Assembly (NCBI GenBank): GCA_015067935.1
Contig: SVLL01000004.1
Location: 1 to 56,493, forward strand
Length of the DNA stretch: 56,493 bases
Reading direction: 5' to 3'
DNA from: Oscillospiraceae bacterium
Lineage (GTDB): Bacteria > Bacillota > Clostridia > Oscillospirales > Oscillospiraceae
The translations under genes were made by a program, and so were the position numbers. This document shows, piece by piece, positions 31,334-39,722 of this stretch; position 1 is the first letter of the stretch; the number at the start of each line of letters is the position of its first letter. The notes beneath the pieces were generated by a model. The model did not search any database, was not told the origin of the DNA, and saw only the letters and a list, made by a program, of their open reading frames with translations.

Positions 31334-32236
31334 ATGACCCATTTGTTTATCATCAACCCGGCGGCAGGAAGCCGGGACAGAACCAGAGACTATTCCGAAA
31401 AAATTGAAAAAATCTGCGGTGCAAGAGGTCTTAACTATCGCATTGAGGTCTCCGCCGCCCCCGGCGAGTGTACCCGTATTGCCCGTGAAGCCGCCGAATC
31501 CGGGGAGGAATACCGCCTTTACGCCTGCGGTGGTGACGGCACACTGAACGAGGTGGTTGCCGGTGCGGCAGGCTATGATAATGTGGCGGTGACCGTCTTT
31601 TCCGGCGGCAGCGGCAACGATTTTGTCAAGCTCTTTTCCGAGCCCAAGGCTTTTTTTGATCTGGAGCGGCTGTTGGATGCCGAAGAAGCGGAATTTGACC
31701 TGATTCGCTGCAATGACGATATTTCCCTGAACATCTGCTCTGTTGGTCTGGATGCCCGGATCGGCACAGATGTTGCCAATTACAAGCGGATTCCCCTGCT
31801 CAGCGGTTTCCGGGCTTATGCGGTTTCTACGGTGGTGAATGTGGTCCGGGGAATCGCAGAGCATTATACCGTAGAAATCAACGGGCAGACCATCGACGGG
31901 GAGCAGACCCTGATCTGTGCCTGCAACGGCCGCTACTACGGCGGCGGCTTCAACCCCGTTCCCGAGGCAGATCCCACTGACGGACTGCTGGATGTGCTGC
32001 TGATCACCAAGGTTTCACGGCTGAAGGTGGCGCAGGTCATCGGAAAGTATAAGGACGGACGCTACAAAGAGCTGACCCATCTGGTGCGCCATTTCCGCAC
32101 AGACCGGGTAGTGATTCACTGCGACGCCCCCAGTGCCATCAATCTGGACGGCGAGCTGCGTGTGAATCAGACAGTGGATATCCGCATTGCCGACGAAAAG
32201 ATCCGTTTCTTCTACCCCAAGGGGCTTACATACTAA
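31334..32236 (+). CDS. Diacylglycerol kinase family lipid kinase (DagK/YegS)
   Basis: This 300-aa kinase has the DAGK catalytic loop CGGDGTLNEV (residues about 62-71), FIINPAAGS at the start, FSGGSGNDFVK and a C-terminal beta-sandwich with PEADPTDGLLDV. It phosphorylates diacylglycerol or a related lipid. The ATG at 31334 has a GGGAGA site; an in-frame upstream ATG lies within the palindromic repeat and is rejected. Confidence 0.9.
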   Translation: MTHLFIINPAAGSRDRTRDYSEKIEKICGARGLNYRIEVSAAPGECTRIAREAAESGEEYRLYACGGDGTLNEVVAGAAGYDNVAVTVFSGGSGNDFVKLFSEPKAFFDLERLLDAEEAEFDLIRCNDDISLNICSVGLDARIGTDVANYKRIPLLSGFRAYAVSTVVNVVRGIAEHYTVEINGQTIDGEQTLICACNGRYYGGGFNPVPEADPTDGLLDVLLITKVSRLKVAQVIGKYKDGRYKELTHLVRHFRTDRVVIHCDAPSAINLDGELRVNQTVDIRIADEKIRFFYPKGLTY

Positions 32237-32253
32237 TTGATAATTGACAGTTG

Positions 32254-32283
32254 TGTCATTGCGAACCAGTGACCGATGTCACA
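32254..32283. repeat. TGTCATTGC-type repeat fragment
   Basis: TGTCATTGCGAACCAGTGAC and then CGATGTCAC match the start type of the TGTCATTGC family, but the rest is lost. It lies between dagK and thiN. Confidence 0.5.
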
Positions 32284-32370
32284 GTCCCTTGGCTTCTTCA
32301 CAATAGCAAGACTGAAAAATCGTGCAAACCCGGACGAGCAATGCTCACCCTACTCTTGCAGGAGCTTAAT

Positions 32371-33000
32371 ATGAAAAAATGTATCATCTTTGGTGCGGCG
32401 GAGTTTGACGAACTGCACCTGCCAATTGAAAAGGACGATCTGCTCATTGCCGCCGACGGCGGTCTGCGGCATTTTGAGAAAATCGGCCGGGATCCGGATG
32501 TGATTCTGGGGGATTTTGATTCTCTGGGCTACATTCCGGAAGATGCCCGGGTATTTCCCGTGGAAAAGGACGATACCGATGTGATGCTGGCGATCCGTCA
32601 CGGTCTGGGTTGCGGCTGTCGGGAGTTTTTCATCTACGGGGGTATGGAGGGCAAACGGCTGGATCACACCCTCGCCAATCTGCAGGCTCTTTGCTTCCTG
32701 CGCGCCCATAATGCCCGGGGCTTTTTGCTTGGACGGGAGCAGGCAGCCACGGTCCTTGAAAATGAAACGGCCGTTTTCAAGGGCTGTGAGGGTATTTTTT
32801 CCGTATTCTGTATGGGCGAGCCGGCCACCGGGGTATGCATCCGGGGGGCGCAATACGAATTGGAAAACGGCACGCTTACAGCGGATTTTCCTTTGGGCGT
32901 GAGCAATCATTTTATGGGAAAAAGTGTGGAAATCTCTGTAAAGCAAGGAAAATTACTGGTGCTTTGGGATGCCAATAATCCGCTGCCTATTACCCCCTAA
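32371..33000 (+). CDS. thiN: Thiamine diphosphokinase
   Basis: This 209-aa protein transfers pyrophosphate from ATP to thiamine. Motifs are AADGGLRHFE, ILGDFDSLG, KDDTDVMLAI and GGMEGKRLDHTLANL, in the order of the TPK catalytic domain, with a short beta C-terminal domain. The start at 32371 is set by an AGGAGC site; the frame is open 120 bases further upstream but contains repeat debris. In many Firmicutes this gene is near rpe/rsgA; here it stands alone between lipid kinase and P-type ATPase. Confidence 0.9.
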   Translation: MKKCIIFGAAEFDELHLPIEKDDLLIAADGGLRHFEKIGRDPDVILGDFDSLGYIPEDARVFPVEKDDTDVMLAIRHGLGCGCREFFIYGGMEGKRLDHTLANLQALCFLRAHNARGFLLGREQAATVLENETAVFKGCEGIFSVFCMGEPATGVCIRGAQYELENGTLTADFPLGVSNHFMGKSVEISVKQGKLLVLWDANNPLPITP

Positions 33001-33034
33001 AGGCTCCCCTTACACAAGGGCGGCTTTGGACACA
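33001..33034. repeat. Half unit of the palindromic repeat
   Basis: AGGCTCCCCTTACACAAGGG-CGGCTTTGG is one outer hairpin like those at 54078-54210, without the remaining parts. Confidence 0.5.
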
Positions 33035-33068
33035 GCGTAAACGAAAGCAGTTTACACAAGGAGAGCGT

Positions 33069-35417
33069 ATGAAAAAGAGGAAAAACATACTGCGTCAGCC
33101 GTTGGAGGTGTTGGAAGCCTCACCGGATATGGGCTTGACGGAAGCGCAGGCGCAGGAACGAAAAGCCAAAGGCTGGGCCAACGGCGAAGCCGTCAGTGCG
33201 GGAAAAACGGAGTGGGACATCATCGCCCAAAACCTGTTTACCTTCTTCAATCTGGTGTTCATCGTGATGGCGGTGCTGCTGGCACTCGCCGGTTCTTCCA
33301 TAAAGAATATGACCTTTATGGTCGTGGTAATCTGCAATCTGTGCATCGGCATTTATCAGGAGATTCGCGCCAAACGGGCGGTGGACAAGCTGAAGCTGGT
33401 GGCAGCCCAGCGCATTGCGGTCATCCGTGAGGGACAGAGAATTATCCTGCCATCCGAAGAACTGGTGCGGGATGATATTGTGGAATTCGTGGTGGGTGAC
33501 CAGATTTGCGCAGATGGCGTGCTGCTGACCGGCACGCTGCAGGTAAACGAAGCTCTCATCACCGGTGAAGAGGACGCAGTGACCAAGGCAATCGGTGACC
33601 GGCTATTGTCCGGCAGCTTCGTCATCTCCGGCAAGGGCCGGGTGCGGCTAACGGAGGTGGGTGCAGACGCTTTTGCCGCAAAGCTGGCGCAGGAGGCAAA
33701 AAAAGACCCCCACGCCGCTTCCTCCGAGATGATGACCGCCCTTGACAAGCTGATCCGCTTTGTGGGCATTGCGTTGATCCCCGTGGGCGCGCTGCTGTTT
33801 TGTCAGGAATTTTTCCGTAATCATCTGGATCTTACCGCAAGTGCGGAAAAAACCGTTGCCGCTTTGGTGGGTATGATCCCCGAGGGACTTTACCTGCTGA
33901 CCAGCGTTGCCATGGCGGTGTCCAGCCTGAAGCTGACCCGGGATAAGGTGCTGGTCAAGGACCTGAACTGCATTGAATCTCTTGCCCGGGTGGATGTGCT
34001 GTGCGTGGACAAAACCGGCACCATCACCGAGCCGGGAATGGAGGTTGAGCAGATCGTACCCTTGACCGACGGGGTGGATATCAACGCTGTTTTTACCGCA
34101 TTTTACAGCAACATCGAACCGGAAAACGATACTGCCCGGGCCCTTTGCGAGCGTTTTTCCGGTACATCCGATTGGGTGTGCCAAAAGCGTGTTCCCTTTA
34201 CATCCGAGACCAAACAAAGTGCCGCTGTTTTTGAAAAGCAGGGCGCGTTTATAACTGGTGCACCGGAATTTGTGCTGGGCGCGGGGTATGCAGAAATCCG
34301 GGATAAGGTGGAGTTCTGGTCGAAAAAGGGCAGCCGGGTGCTGCTGTTGGCCGCTGCGCCCCATTTCCCGGAAAAGAACGGTCTGCAGCCGGTGGCATTG
34401 GCCATTTTGTCCAATCGCATCCGCCCCGCCGCAAAGCAAACCTTCGCCTATTTCCGGGAACAGGGTGTGACCGTGAAGGTGATTTCCGGTGACAATCCCC
34501 TGACCGTTTCGCAGGTGGCCCTGCGTGCCGGAATCGAGGGTGCGGAAAATTATGTGGACACATCGACTTTGAATACACCGGAGGAAATTGCCGCTGCGGC
34601 AATCCGCTGCACCGTCTTCGGACGGGTGACCCCGGACAAGAAAAAAGCACTTTTGCAGGCATTGAAAAAGGCCGGGCATACGGTGGCAATGACCGGTGAC
34701 GGCGTGAACGATGTTCTTGCCTTAAAGGAGGCAGATTGCTCCATCGCTATGGCCTCCGGTGCACAGGCGGCCAATCAGGTAGCGCAGCTGGTGCTGCTGA
34801 ATTCCGATTTTGCCGCAATGCCGGCAATTGTGGACGAGGGCAGACGGGTGATTAACAATATCCAGCGTGCCGCATCGCTGTTTTTGGTGAAGAACATTCT
34901 GTCTTTGGGCTTGGCTTTGGTGTGCCTGCTTACCGGGCAAAGCTATCCCTTTGCTCCCATCCATCTGACGATGATTTCCGCCCTGACCATTGGCGTCCCC
35001 TCCTTCTTCCTTGCGTTGGAGCCCAATTACGAGCGCGTTTCCGGGCGGTTCTTGCCCACAGTGCTGGGCAGAGCCCTGCCGGGCGGTCTGACCAATCTGC
35101 TGTTGGTGCTGCTTGTGCAGCTGCTGTTGCCCCTCTGGGGCGTGGGCGCAGGACAGATCCCCACCGCCTGCGTGGGCATTCTGGCGGTGACGGGTATGGC
35201 GGTGCTTTACCGTACCTGCCTCCCATTTGACCGATTTCGAAGGCTGCTCTGGTGGGCGATGGGCATTGCGCTGGTGCTGTGCTTTACGGTGCTGCGCGGA
35301 CTTTTTGATCTGTCTTATGGCCGTTGGCAGGAAATGCTGATGACGCTCCCCTTCCTTGTGGCTGCCCCTCTGGTTTTCATCGCACTTTGCAAGCTCTTTA
35401 AACCAAAAAAATTGTAG
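33069..35417 (+). CDS. P-type cation ATPase (CtpE-like)
   Basis: This 782-aa pump has all core P-type features: the actuator TGE at residues 165-167 (ITGEED), the M4 motif PEGL at 271-274, the phosphorylated Asp314 in DKTGTIT, and the hinge TGDGVNDVLALKEADCSIAM. About eight to ten membrane segments are present. The TGES motif ends in Glu rather than Ser, and M4 has PEGL, both as in CtpE-type calcium or related pumps of Gram-positive bacteria. There are no N-terminal metal-binding domains, so a copper/zinc type is unlikely. The ion is inferred only from family likeness. Confidence 0.88.
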   Translation: MKKRKNILRQPLEVLEASPDMGLTEAQAQERKAKGWANGEAVSAGKTEWDIIAQNLFTFFNLVFIVMAVLLALAGSSIKNMTFMVVVICNLCIGIYQEIRAKRAVDKLKLVAAQRIAVIREGQRIILPSEELVRDDIVEFVVGDQICADGVLLTGTLQVNEALITGEEDAVTKAIGDRLLSGSFVISGKGRVRLTEVGADAFAAKLAQEAKKDPHAASSEMMTALDKLIRFVGIALIPVGALLFCQEFFRNHLDLTASAEKTVAALVGMIPEGLYLLTSVAMAVSSLKLTRDKVLVKDLNCIESLARVDVLCVDKTGTITEPGMEVEQIVPLTDGVDINAVFTAFYSNIEPENDTARALCERFSGTSDWVCQKRVPFTSETKQSAAVFEKQGAFITGAPEFVLGAGYAEIRDKVEFWSKKGSRVLLLAAAPHFPEKNGLQPVALAILSNRIRPAAKQTFAYFREQGVTVKVISGDNPLTVSQVALRAGIEGAENYVDTSTLNTPEEIAAAAIRCTVFGRVTPDKKKALLQALKKAGHTVAMTGDGVNDVLALKEADCSIAMASGAQAANQVAQLVLLNSDFAAMPAIVDEGRRVINNIQRAASLFLVKNILSLGLALVCLLTGQSYPFAPIHLTMISALTIGVPSFFLALEPNYERVSGRFLPTVLGRALPGGLTNLLLVLLVQLLLPLWGVGAGQIPTACVGILAVTGMAVLYRTCLPFDRFRRLLWWAMGIALVLCFTVLRGLFDLSYGRWQEMLMTLPFLVAAPLVFIALCKLFKPKKL

Positions 35418-35442
35418 GGACCGGCTATGCGCACGCAGTGCG

Positions 35443-35571
35443 CCTTGCCTCCCTCTGCGGAGGGAGGTGGCAAAAATCTTCGATTTTTGCCAGAGGGAGA
35501 GATATTAATATTTTTCTCTCCCCCAGTCTGCCCTTGCGGGCATCCAGCCCCCTCCTCAGAGGGAGCCAAGG
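35443..35571. repeat. DUF559-associated palindromic unit (full)
   Basis: Left arm CCTTGCCTCCCTCTGCGGAG-GGAGGTGG with second stem GGCAAAAATC-TTC-GATTTTTGCC and CAGAGGGAGAGA. The spacer is TATTAATATTTT. Right arm TCTCTCCCCCAGTC with second stem TGCCC-TTGC-GGGCA and outer hairpin CCCCCTCCTCAGAGGGAG, ending CCAAGG. This copy shows most clearly what the gene-bearing element at 43351 looks like without its gene. Confidence 0.88.
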
Positions 35572-35664
35572 TTTGCTGCGCTATACAACATCCTTAAGTG
35601 CCATTTTTCTTTCGTTTTCAGGAGAAAATGGTCTTATTTCCGTAAAGAAAGAGGAGGAAATAAT

Positions 35665-36750
35665 ATGCTGAACCGCCGTCTTCAAACTCGTGGTGTTCTG
35701 CTGGGTATGGCAGTGGGCGATGCGATGGGACATCCCATTGACAACCGAAGTCTGGATGAGATCCGCAAGGACTACGGTCCGGGCGGACTGATGGGCTACG
35801 ACCTCTCCAACGACTATGCGGATATTACCTCCTACACTCAGTTGGCAGCCTTTGCCGCCAACGGTCTGCTGCTGGGGCTCACCCGGGGGCAGGCGCAGGG
35901 GCGTCCCACCAAGCTGATCCGGTTTCTGACCGCCGCCATCCGGGAATGGTCCCGGAGTCAAGGCTTTAACCTGCCGACAAAGAATATATGTTGGCTGTCC
36001 GGTGTTCCGGCAATGCGTCGGAAATTCTGTATGGACAACCGGATGCTGGATGCCCTGAGCAAGGAAACGCTGGGCACACTGGAGGATCCCCGATTCCGTT
36101 CCAACCACCCGGGCTGTCTGCCCACAGCGGTTCCGCTGGCTCTGATGCAGGACGATCTGCAGCTGGAGCAGGATGAGATCGACCGTCTGGCAGCGGAAAC
36201 TGCGGTGCTGACCCACGGAGAGCCGGAAGCGTATATTACCGCTGCGGCACTGTGCCATATCCTGTGTATGCTGCTGAAAAATCCCCGGGCCACTGCCGAA
36301 GAGCTGGTGAATCAGACCGCCAATACGGTAGGTGCCCAATTTGCCCAAGGGGGTAAGCTCTGGGAGAATCTGCAATTTGCTTTGACGCAGTCATCCCTGA
36401 CCCACATTCCTGCCAAAACCGCTATGGAAAATCTGGGCTGCCGGACAGCCTCTGAGGTCTTGGCCGGCGCGGTGTATGTCTACGCCACCTGCAACCGGGA
36501 TTTCGACACGGCGATGATCACCGCTGTCAATCACTCCGGGCGCAGCAGCGCGGTGGGTGCCGTCGTCGGTGCCATGCTGGGCGCGGTGCTGGGAGAAGAC
36601 GGCGTGCCGGAATTCTATATGGAAGGACTGGAAGCCGCACCATACCTGAAAGAGCTGGCGGACGATATGTCCATCGGTTTTTCGGAAATGGTGGGCAAGA
36701 GTCTGTTTGATATGGATTGGGACCGGAAATACCTGTCCGTTGGTACATAA
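35665..36750 (+). CDS. ADP-ribosylglycohydrolase-like protein with altered metal sites
   Basis: This 361-aa protein has the all-helical ADP-ribosylglycohydrolase fold: N-terminal VLLGMAVGDAMGHP and a C-terminal AVGAVVGAMLGAVLG helix. The usual two magnesium-binding stretches are changed. The first, normally TDDT, reads YADITSYT (Asp53 kept, its neighbour lost). The second, normally GGDxDT, reads NHSGRSSAVG (residues 287-296) with no acidic residue. Without these the classic binuclear metal centre cannot form, so it may be a pseudoenzyme, a binder, or an enzyme with another mechanism. AGGAGG lies 7 bases before the ATG. Confidence 0.75.
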   Translation: MLNRRLQTRGVLLGMAVGDAMGHPIDNRSLDEIRKDYGPGGLMGYDLSNDYADITSYTQLAAFAANGLLLGLTRGQAQGRPTKLIRFLTAAIREWSRSQGFNLPTKNICWLSGVPAMRRKFCMDNRMLDALSKETLGTLEDPRFRSNHPGCLPTAVPLALMQDDLQLEQDEIDRLAAETAVLTHGEPEAYITAAALCHILCMLLKNPRATAEELVNQTANTVGAQFAQGGKLWENLQFALTQSSLTHIPAKTAMENLGCRTASEVLAGAVYVYATCNRDFDTAMITAVNHSGRSSAVGAVVGAMLGAVLGEDGVPEFYMEGLEAAPYLKELADDMSIGFSEMVGKSLFDMDWDRKYLSVGT

Positions 36751-36754
36751 ATCC

Positions 36755-36874
36755 CCTTGTCTCTCCCTTTGGGAGAGGTGCCCCGGTTCGTAAACCGGGG
36801 CGGAGAGGGCAATTCTGAACGCCCTCTCAGTCACGCCTCGCGGCGTGCCAGCTCCCCCAAAGGGGGGAGCCAAG
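36755..36874. repeat. DUF559-associated palindromic unit (full)
   Basis: Left arm CTTGTCTCTCCCTTTGGGAG-AGGTG with second stem CCCCGGTT-CGT-AACCGGGG; right arm second stem CACGCC-TCGC-GGCGTG and outer hairpin CTCCCCCAAAGGGGGGAG ending CCAAG. It fills most of the 282 bases between the hydrolase-like gene and rimP. Confidence 0.85.
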
Positions 36875-36928
36875 TGAGTTTTTTGTTGTAAATGTCGAAA
36901 AAATAGGATATTTTCCGCAAAAAAGGGG

Positions 36929-36957
36929 TTGCATTTCCCGGAAAAGGGTGCTATAAT
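36929..36957 (+). promoter_or_regulatory. Promoter of the rimP-nusA-infB operon
   Basis: TTGCAT (36929-36934) and TATAAT (36952-36957) with 17-base spacing lie about 75 bases ahead of rimP. Confidence 0.75.
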
Positions 36958-36986
36958 CCCATTGTACGAAGATGTTGGACTGACGA

Positions 36987-37014
36987 GAGAGAGGCAAACG
37001 CCTCTCTCTTTCTT
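36987..37014 (+). promoter_or_regulatory. Leader hairpin / possible attenuator ahead of rimP
   Basis: GAGAGAGGC-AAAC-GCCTCTCTC is a perfect 9-bp stem followed by TTTCTT. It lies in the 5' leader between promoter and rimP, where it could stop transcription and allow control by antitermination or by NusA itself. The regulatory role is inference. Confidence 0.6.
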
Positions 37015-37032
37015 AATGCAAAGGAGAAGAAT

Positions 37033-37485
37033 ATGAAAGTTACGGAACTGGTGGCAAGCTTTGCACAGCCCATTGTGGAAGCCCACGGCTGCAGCCTTTG
37101 GGATGTGGAATATGTCCGGGAAGGCAGCGAGCGTTTCCTGCGGCTGTATATTGAAAAGGAAGGCGGCGTGGACATTACCGACTGTGAAGCCATTTCCCGG
37201 GCGGTAGATCCCATTCTGGATGAAAAGGACCCCATTGCCGAATCCTATCACTTTGAGGTCTGCTCCGCAGGTCTGGAGCGCAAGCTCACACGACCGGCTG
37301 ACTTTGAGCGGTTTATGGGCAGTGCTGTTATGGTCAAGCTGTATCGCCCCCGGAACGGATTGAAGGAGATCCCCGGTGTACTTCGTGGCTATGAGGACGG
37401 CAAGGTGACCGTTGAGGCAGGCAAAGAAACCATTACCTTTGAAAAATCCGAGGTCGCACTGGTGCGGCTTCGTGTGGAATTTTAA
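37033..37485 (+). CDS. rimP: Ribosome maturation factor RimP
   Basis: This 150-aa protein helps 30S subunit assembly. It shows the RimP N-terminal alpha/beta domain (GCSLWDVEYVREGSERFLRL, YIEKEGGVDITDCEAISRAV, DPI) and the C-terminal SH3-like domain (GLERKLTRPADFERFMGS). Length is typical. It heads the classic cluster with nusA, 42 bases downstream, and follows AAGGAGAAG. Confidence 0.96.
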   Translation: MKVTELVASFAQPIVEAHGCSLWDVEYVREGSERFLRLYIEKEGGVDITDCEAISRAVDPILDEKDPIAESYHFEVCSAGLERKLTRPADFERFMGSAVMVKLYRPRNGLKEIPGVLRGYEDGKVTVEAGKETITFEKSEVALVRLRVEF

Positions 37486-37527
37486 AAAATTATAAAAAAT
37501 TAGATATATAGGAGGAATTTACCGACA

Positions 37528-38637
37528 ATGGCACAGAGAAGAAGCAAGAAGAACGATGCCCCCAAGATCGACATCGGCGTAGAAATTTTTGAGAGTCTGC
37601 GTGAGCTGGAAAAGCTCAAGGGCATCAGCGTGGACTATATGGTGGAGCGTCTGAAGCAGGCTATGGCCAACGCCTACCGCAAGGACCGGGAAGACCATCG
37701 GGACATCCCCGCTGAAAATGTGGTGGTGGACCTGAGCGAGAACGGCCTTTTTATGTATCAGGTCAAGACCGTTGTGGAAGAGGTGGAGGATACCGCTCTG
37801 GAGATCCACATCGATGCCGCACGGAACATCAACCCCAGCGTACAAGTGGGTGACAATCTGTCCATCCCCGTAGACATTCAGAAGTTCGGCCGCATCGCTG
37901 CCCAGACCGCCAAGCAGGTGGTGATTCAGGGCATCCGTGAAGCTGAGCGCGGAATGGCTTACGAAAACTACTCCTCCAAGACGCAGGAGCTGCTTACCGG
38001 CACCATTTTGCGCATTGATCCCGAAAGCGGCGACATTCTGGTCACCGTGGGTCAGGGCAACGAGCAGCACAACGCCATTCTGCGCACTTCCGAGCAGATC
38101 CCCGGCGAGAGCTACCGCCCCGGCAATCACATCCGGGTCTATGTACTGGAAACCCGTCAGGGCAACCGTTCCACCAATGTTTATGTTTCCCGTACCCATC
38201 CCAATGTGGTGCGCCGGCTGTTTGAGCTGGAGACCCCCGAAATCGCAGAGGGTCAGGTGGAGATCCGCAACATTGCCCGTGAGGCCGGCTCCCGTTCCAA
38301 GATGGCCGTTCGTGCCGCAATGGAGGGCATCGATCCCGTGGGTGCCTGCGTCGGTCCCCGCGGTGGCCGTGTGGCAGCAGTTGTGGAAGAGCTCCACGGT
38401 GAGAAGATCGATATCGTGGTGTGGTCCGAGGATCCCTGCCAGTATGTGAGCGCAGCTCTGAGCCCTGCGGATGTGATTTCCGTGGAGCTGATCCCCGGTC
38501 AGAAGAACGCCTGCCGTGTCATCGTTCCCGATGACCAGCTGAGCCTTGCCATCGGCAAGGAGGGTCAGAATGCCCGTCTGGCAGCACGCCTGACCGGCTT
38601 TAAGATCGACATCAAGCCCGCTTCTCAGGCGGAGTAA
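37528..38637 (+). CDS. nusA: Transcription factor NusA
   Basis: This 369-aa elongation and termination factor has an N-terminal RNA polymerase-binding domain, an S1 domain (GTILRIDPESGDILVTVGQG, residues about 150-200) and two KH domains (GACVGPRGGRVAAV and LAIGKEGQNARLAARL). The E. coli-type C-terminal acidic repeats are missing, as usual in Firmicutes. The start MAQRRSKKNDAPKI has a basic extension. AGGAGG precedes the ATG. A CCCCCGGGGG repeat splits it from rnpM. Confidence 0.96.
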   Translation: MAQRRSKKNDAPKIDIGVEIFESLRELEKLKGISVDYMVERLKQAMANAYRKDREDHRDIPAENVVVDLSENGLFMYQVKTVVEEVEDTALEIHIDAARNINPSVQVGDNLSIPVDIQKFGRIAAQTAKQVVIQGIREAERGMAYENYSSKTQELLTGTILRIDPESGDILVTVGQGNEQHNAILRTSEQIPGESYRPGNHIRVYVLETRQGNRSTNVYVSRTHPNVVRRLFELETPEIAEGQVEIRNIAREAGSRSKMAVRAAMEGIDPVGACVGPRGGRVAAVVEELHGEKIDIVVWSEDPCQYVSAALSPADVISVELIPGQKNACRVIVPDDQLSLAIGKEGQNARLAARLTGFKIDIKPASQAE

Positions 38638-38643
38638 AATAAA

Positions 38644-38806
38644 CCCTCCCCCGGGGGGAGGGTGCCCCTGAAAGGGGCGGGAGAGGAATGGCGGCAGAAC
38701 CGACATAGGAGTATGCCTGTACAGTGGCAAGCAACTCACATTTCCTCCCGCATTTCTCTTCAGTCACCGCCTGATGGCGGCGACAGCTTCCCCTCGGGGG
38801 AAGCTA
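38644..38806 (-). repeat. CCCCCGGGGG-ended repeat, copy 4 (inverted)
   Basis: In reverse orientation to copies 1-3, it begins CCCTCCCCCGGGGGGAGGG, TGCCCCTGAAAGGGGCGGGA, GAGGAATGGCGGCAGAACCG and ends in TTCCCCTCGGGGGAAGC. The middle differs (ACTCACATTTCCTCCC). It sits inside the nusA operon between nusA and rnpM. Confidence 0.8.
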
Positions 38807-38825
38807 TCAAAAAGGAGGCAGCAGT

Positions 38826-39095
38826 ATGCAAAAGAAGATTCCCCAGCGGCAGTGTATGGGCTGCCGTGAACGCAAAGAAAAAAGAGCGATGATCCGGGTG
38901 GTGCGTTGCACCGACGGTGAGGTCCGTCTGGATTTTTCCGGCAAGCTCAACGGTCGGGGTGCCTATGTCTGCCCCGACAAAGCCTGCCTTGCCAAGGCAA
39001 GAAAGACCAAGGCTTTGGAGCGTTGTCTGGAAAGCACCATTTCCGAAGAGGTCTATGACCGTCTGGAAAAGGAAATGGAGGCACCCATTGGATAA
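38826..39095 (+). CDS. rnpM: RNase P modulator RnpM (YlxR)
   Basis: This 89-aa basic protein of family DUF448 has RQCMGCRERK near the N-terminus and LNGRGAYVCPDKACL, the hallmark of YlxR, recently named RnpM for binding RNase P RNA in Bacillus. AAGGAGG lies 8 bases upstream of the ATG, just past the repeat. It overlaps the next gene by 8 bases. Confidence 0.92.
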   Translation: MQKKIPQRQCMGCRERKEKRAMIRVVRCTDGEVRLDFSGKLNGRGAYVCPDKACLAKARKTKALERCLESTISEEVYDRLEKEMEAPIG

Positions 39096-39510
39096 AGCAC
39101 TTAATTATCTGGCTCTGGCCAGAAAAGCAGGTCTTGCCGAATTGGGCGAAGAACCGGTAGGTGCGGCAGCACGGGCCGGTCACGCAAGGCTGGTTCTGGT
39201 GGCATCGGATGCGTCGGACCACACTTGGCGCAGAGCCAAGAGCTTTGTGGCAGGCACCCGGCAGCAGCTGGTGCGCCTTAGTGCCACCAAGGACGAGATG
39301 GGTATGGCCATCGGCCGAACAAGCCTTGCCATTGCCGCCATTACGGACATTGGGCTTTCCGTTGCATTGGTAAAAACACTGGATGCACAAAAGTACAAGG
39401 ATGTGATTTCTGTGCTGGAGGAAATGGAGCAAAAGGCCCTGCAGCGAAAAAAGGAAGCCAAGGTTCATCAGCAGAACAAGCGCATCGGCAAAAGGAAAAG
39501 CAATAAGTAA
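39088..39510 (+). CDS. L7Ae/L30e-family RNA-binding protein (YlxQ)
   Basis: This 140-aa protein starts at TTG (39088), 6 bases after a GGAGG site that is inside the end of rnpM; no ATG lies close to the homologous N-terminus. The sequence DKALNYLALARKAGLAELGE, ARLVLVASDASDHTWRRAKS and MAIGRTSLAIAAITD follows the L7Ae/L30e kink-turn-binding fold. A lysine-rich tail ends it. In Firmicutes this gene (ylxQ) sits exactly between ylxR and infB, as here. Confidence 0.88.
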   Translation: MDKALNYLALARKAGLAELGEEPVGAAARAGHARLVLVASDASDHTWRRAKSFVAGTRQQLVRLSATKDEMGMAIGRTSLAIAAITDIGLSVALVKTLDAQKYKDVISVLEEMEQKALQRKKEAKVHQQNKRIGKRKSNK

Positions 39511-39517
39511 GATAAGT

Positions 39518-39676
39518 TGTCATTGCGGTGAAGCCGCCTTGCCTCCCTCTGAGGAGGGAGGTGGACGGAATCTTTGATTCTGGACGGAGGGAGAGAATTT
39601 AAATTTTCTCTTTCCCCCAGTCACGCTTGGTAAGCGTGACAGCCCCCTTCTCAGAGGGGGCCAAGCAGCAATGACA
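39518..39676. repeat. Palindromic unit framed by TGTCATTGC/GCAATGACA
   Basis: A full DUF559-type unit (39538-39664: left second stem ACGGAATC-TTT-GATTCTGG, right second stem TCACGCTT-GGT-AAGCGTGA, ends CCTTG/CCAAG) is enclosed by perfect TGTCATTGC (39518-39526) and GCAATGACA (39668-39676). It lies between ylxQ and infB. Confidence 0.8.
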
Positions 39677-39722
39677 TCGGATGGAAAGTAAGGAACTACG
39701 ATTACGGAGGTGCAGTTTAGAT

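Noticed and set aside
39538..39664. Palindromic units as ordinary terminators
   Set aside because: They have GC stems but no T-run directly after, some lie within operons (nusA-infB, deoC-deoD), and true terminators with T-runs are present separately after most operons.
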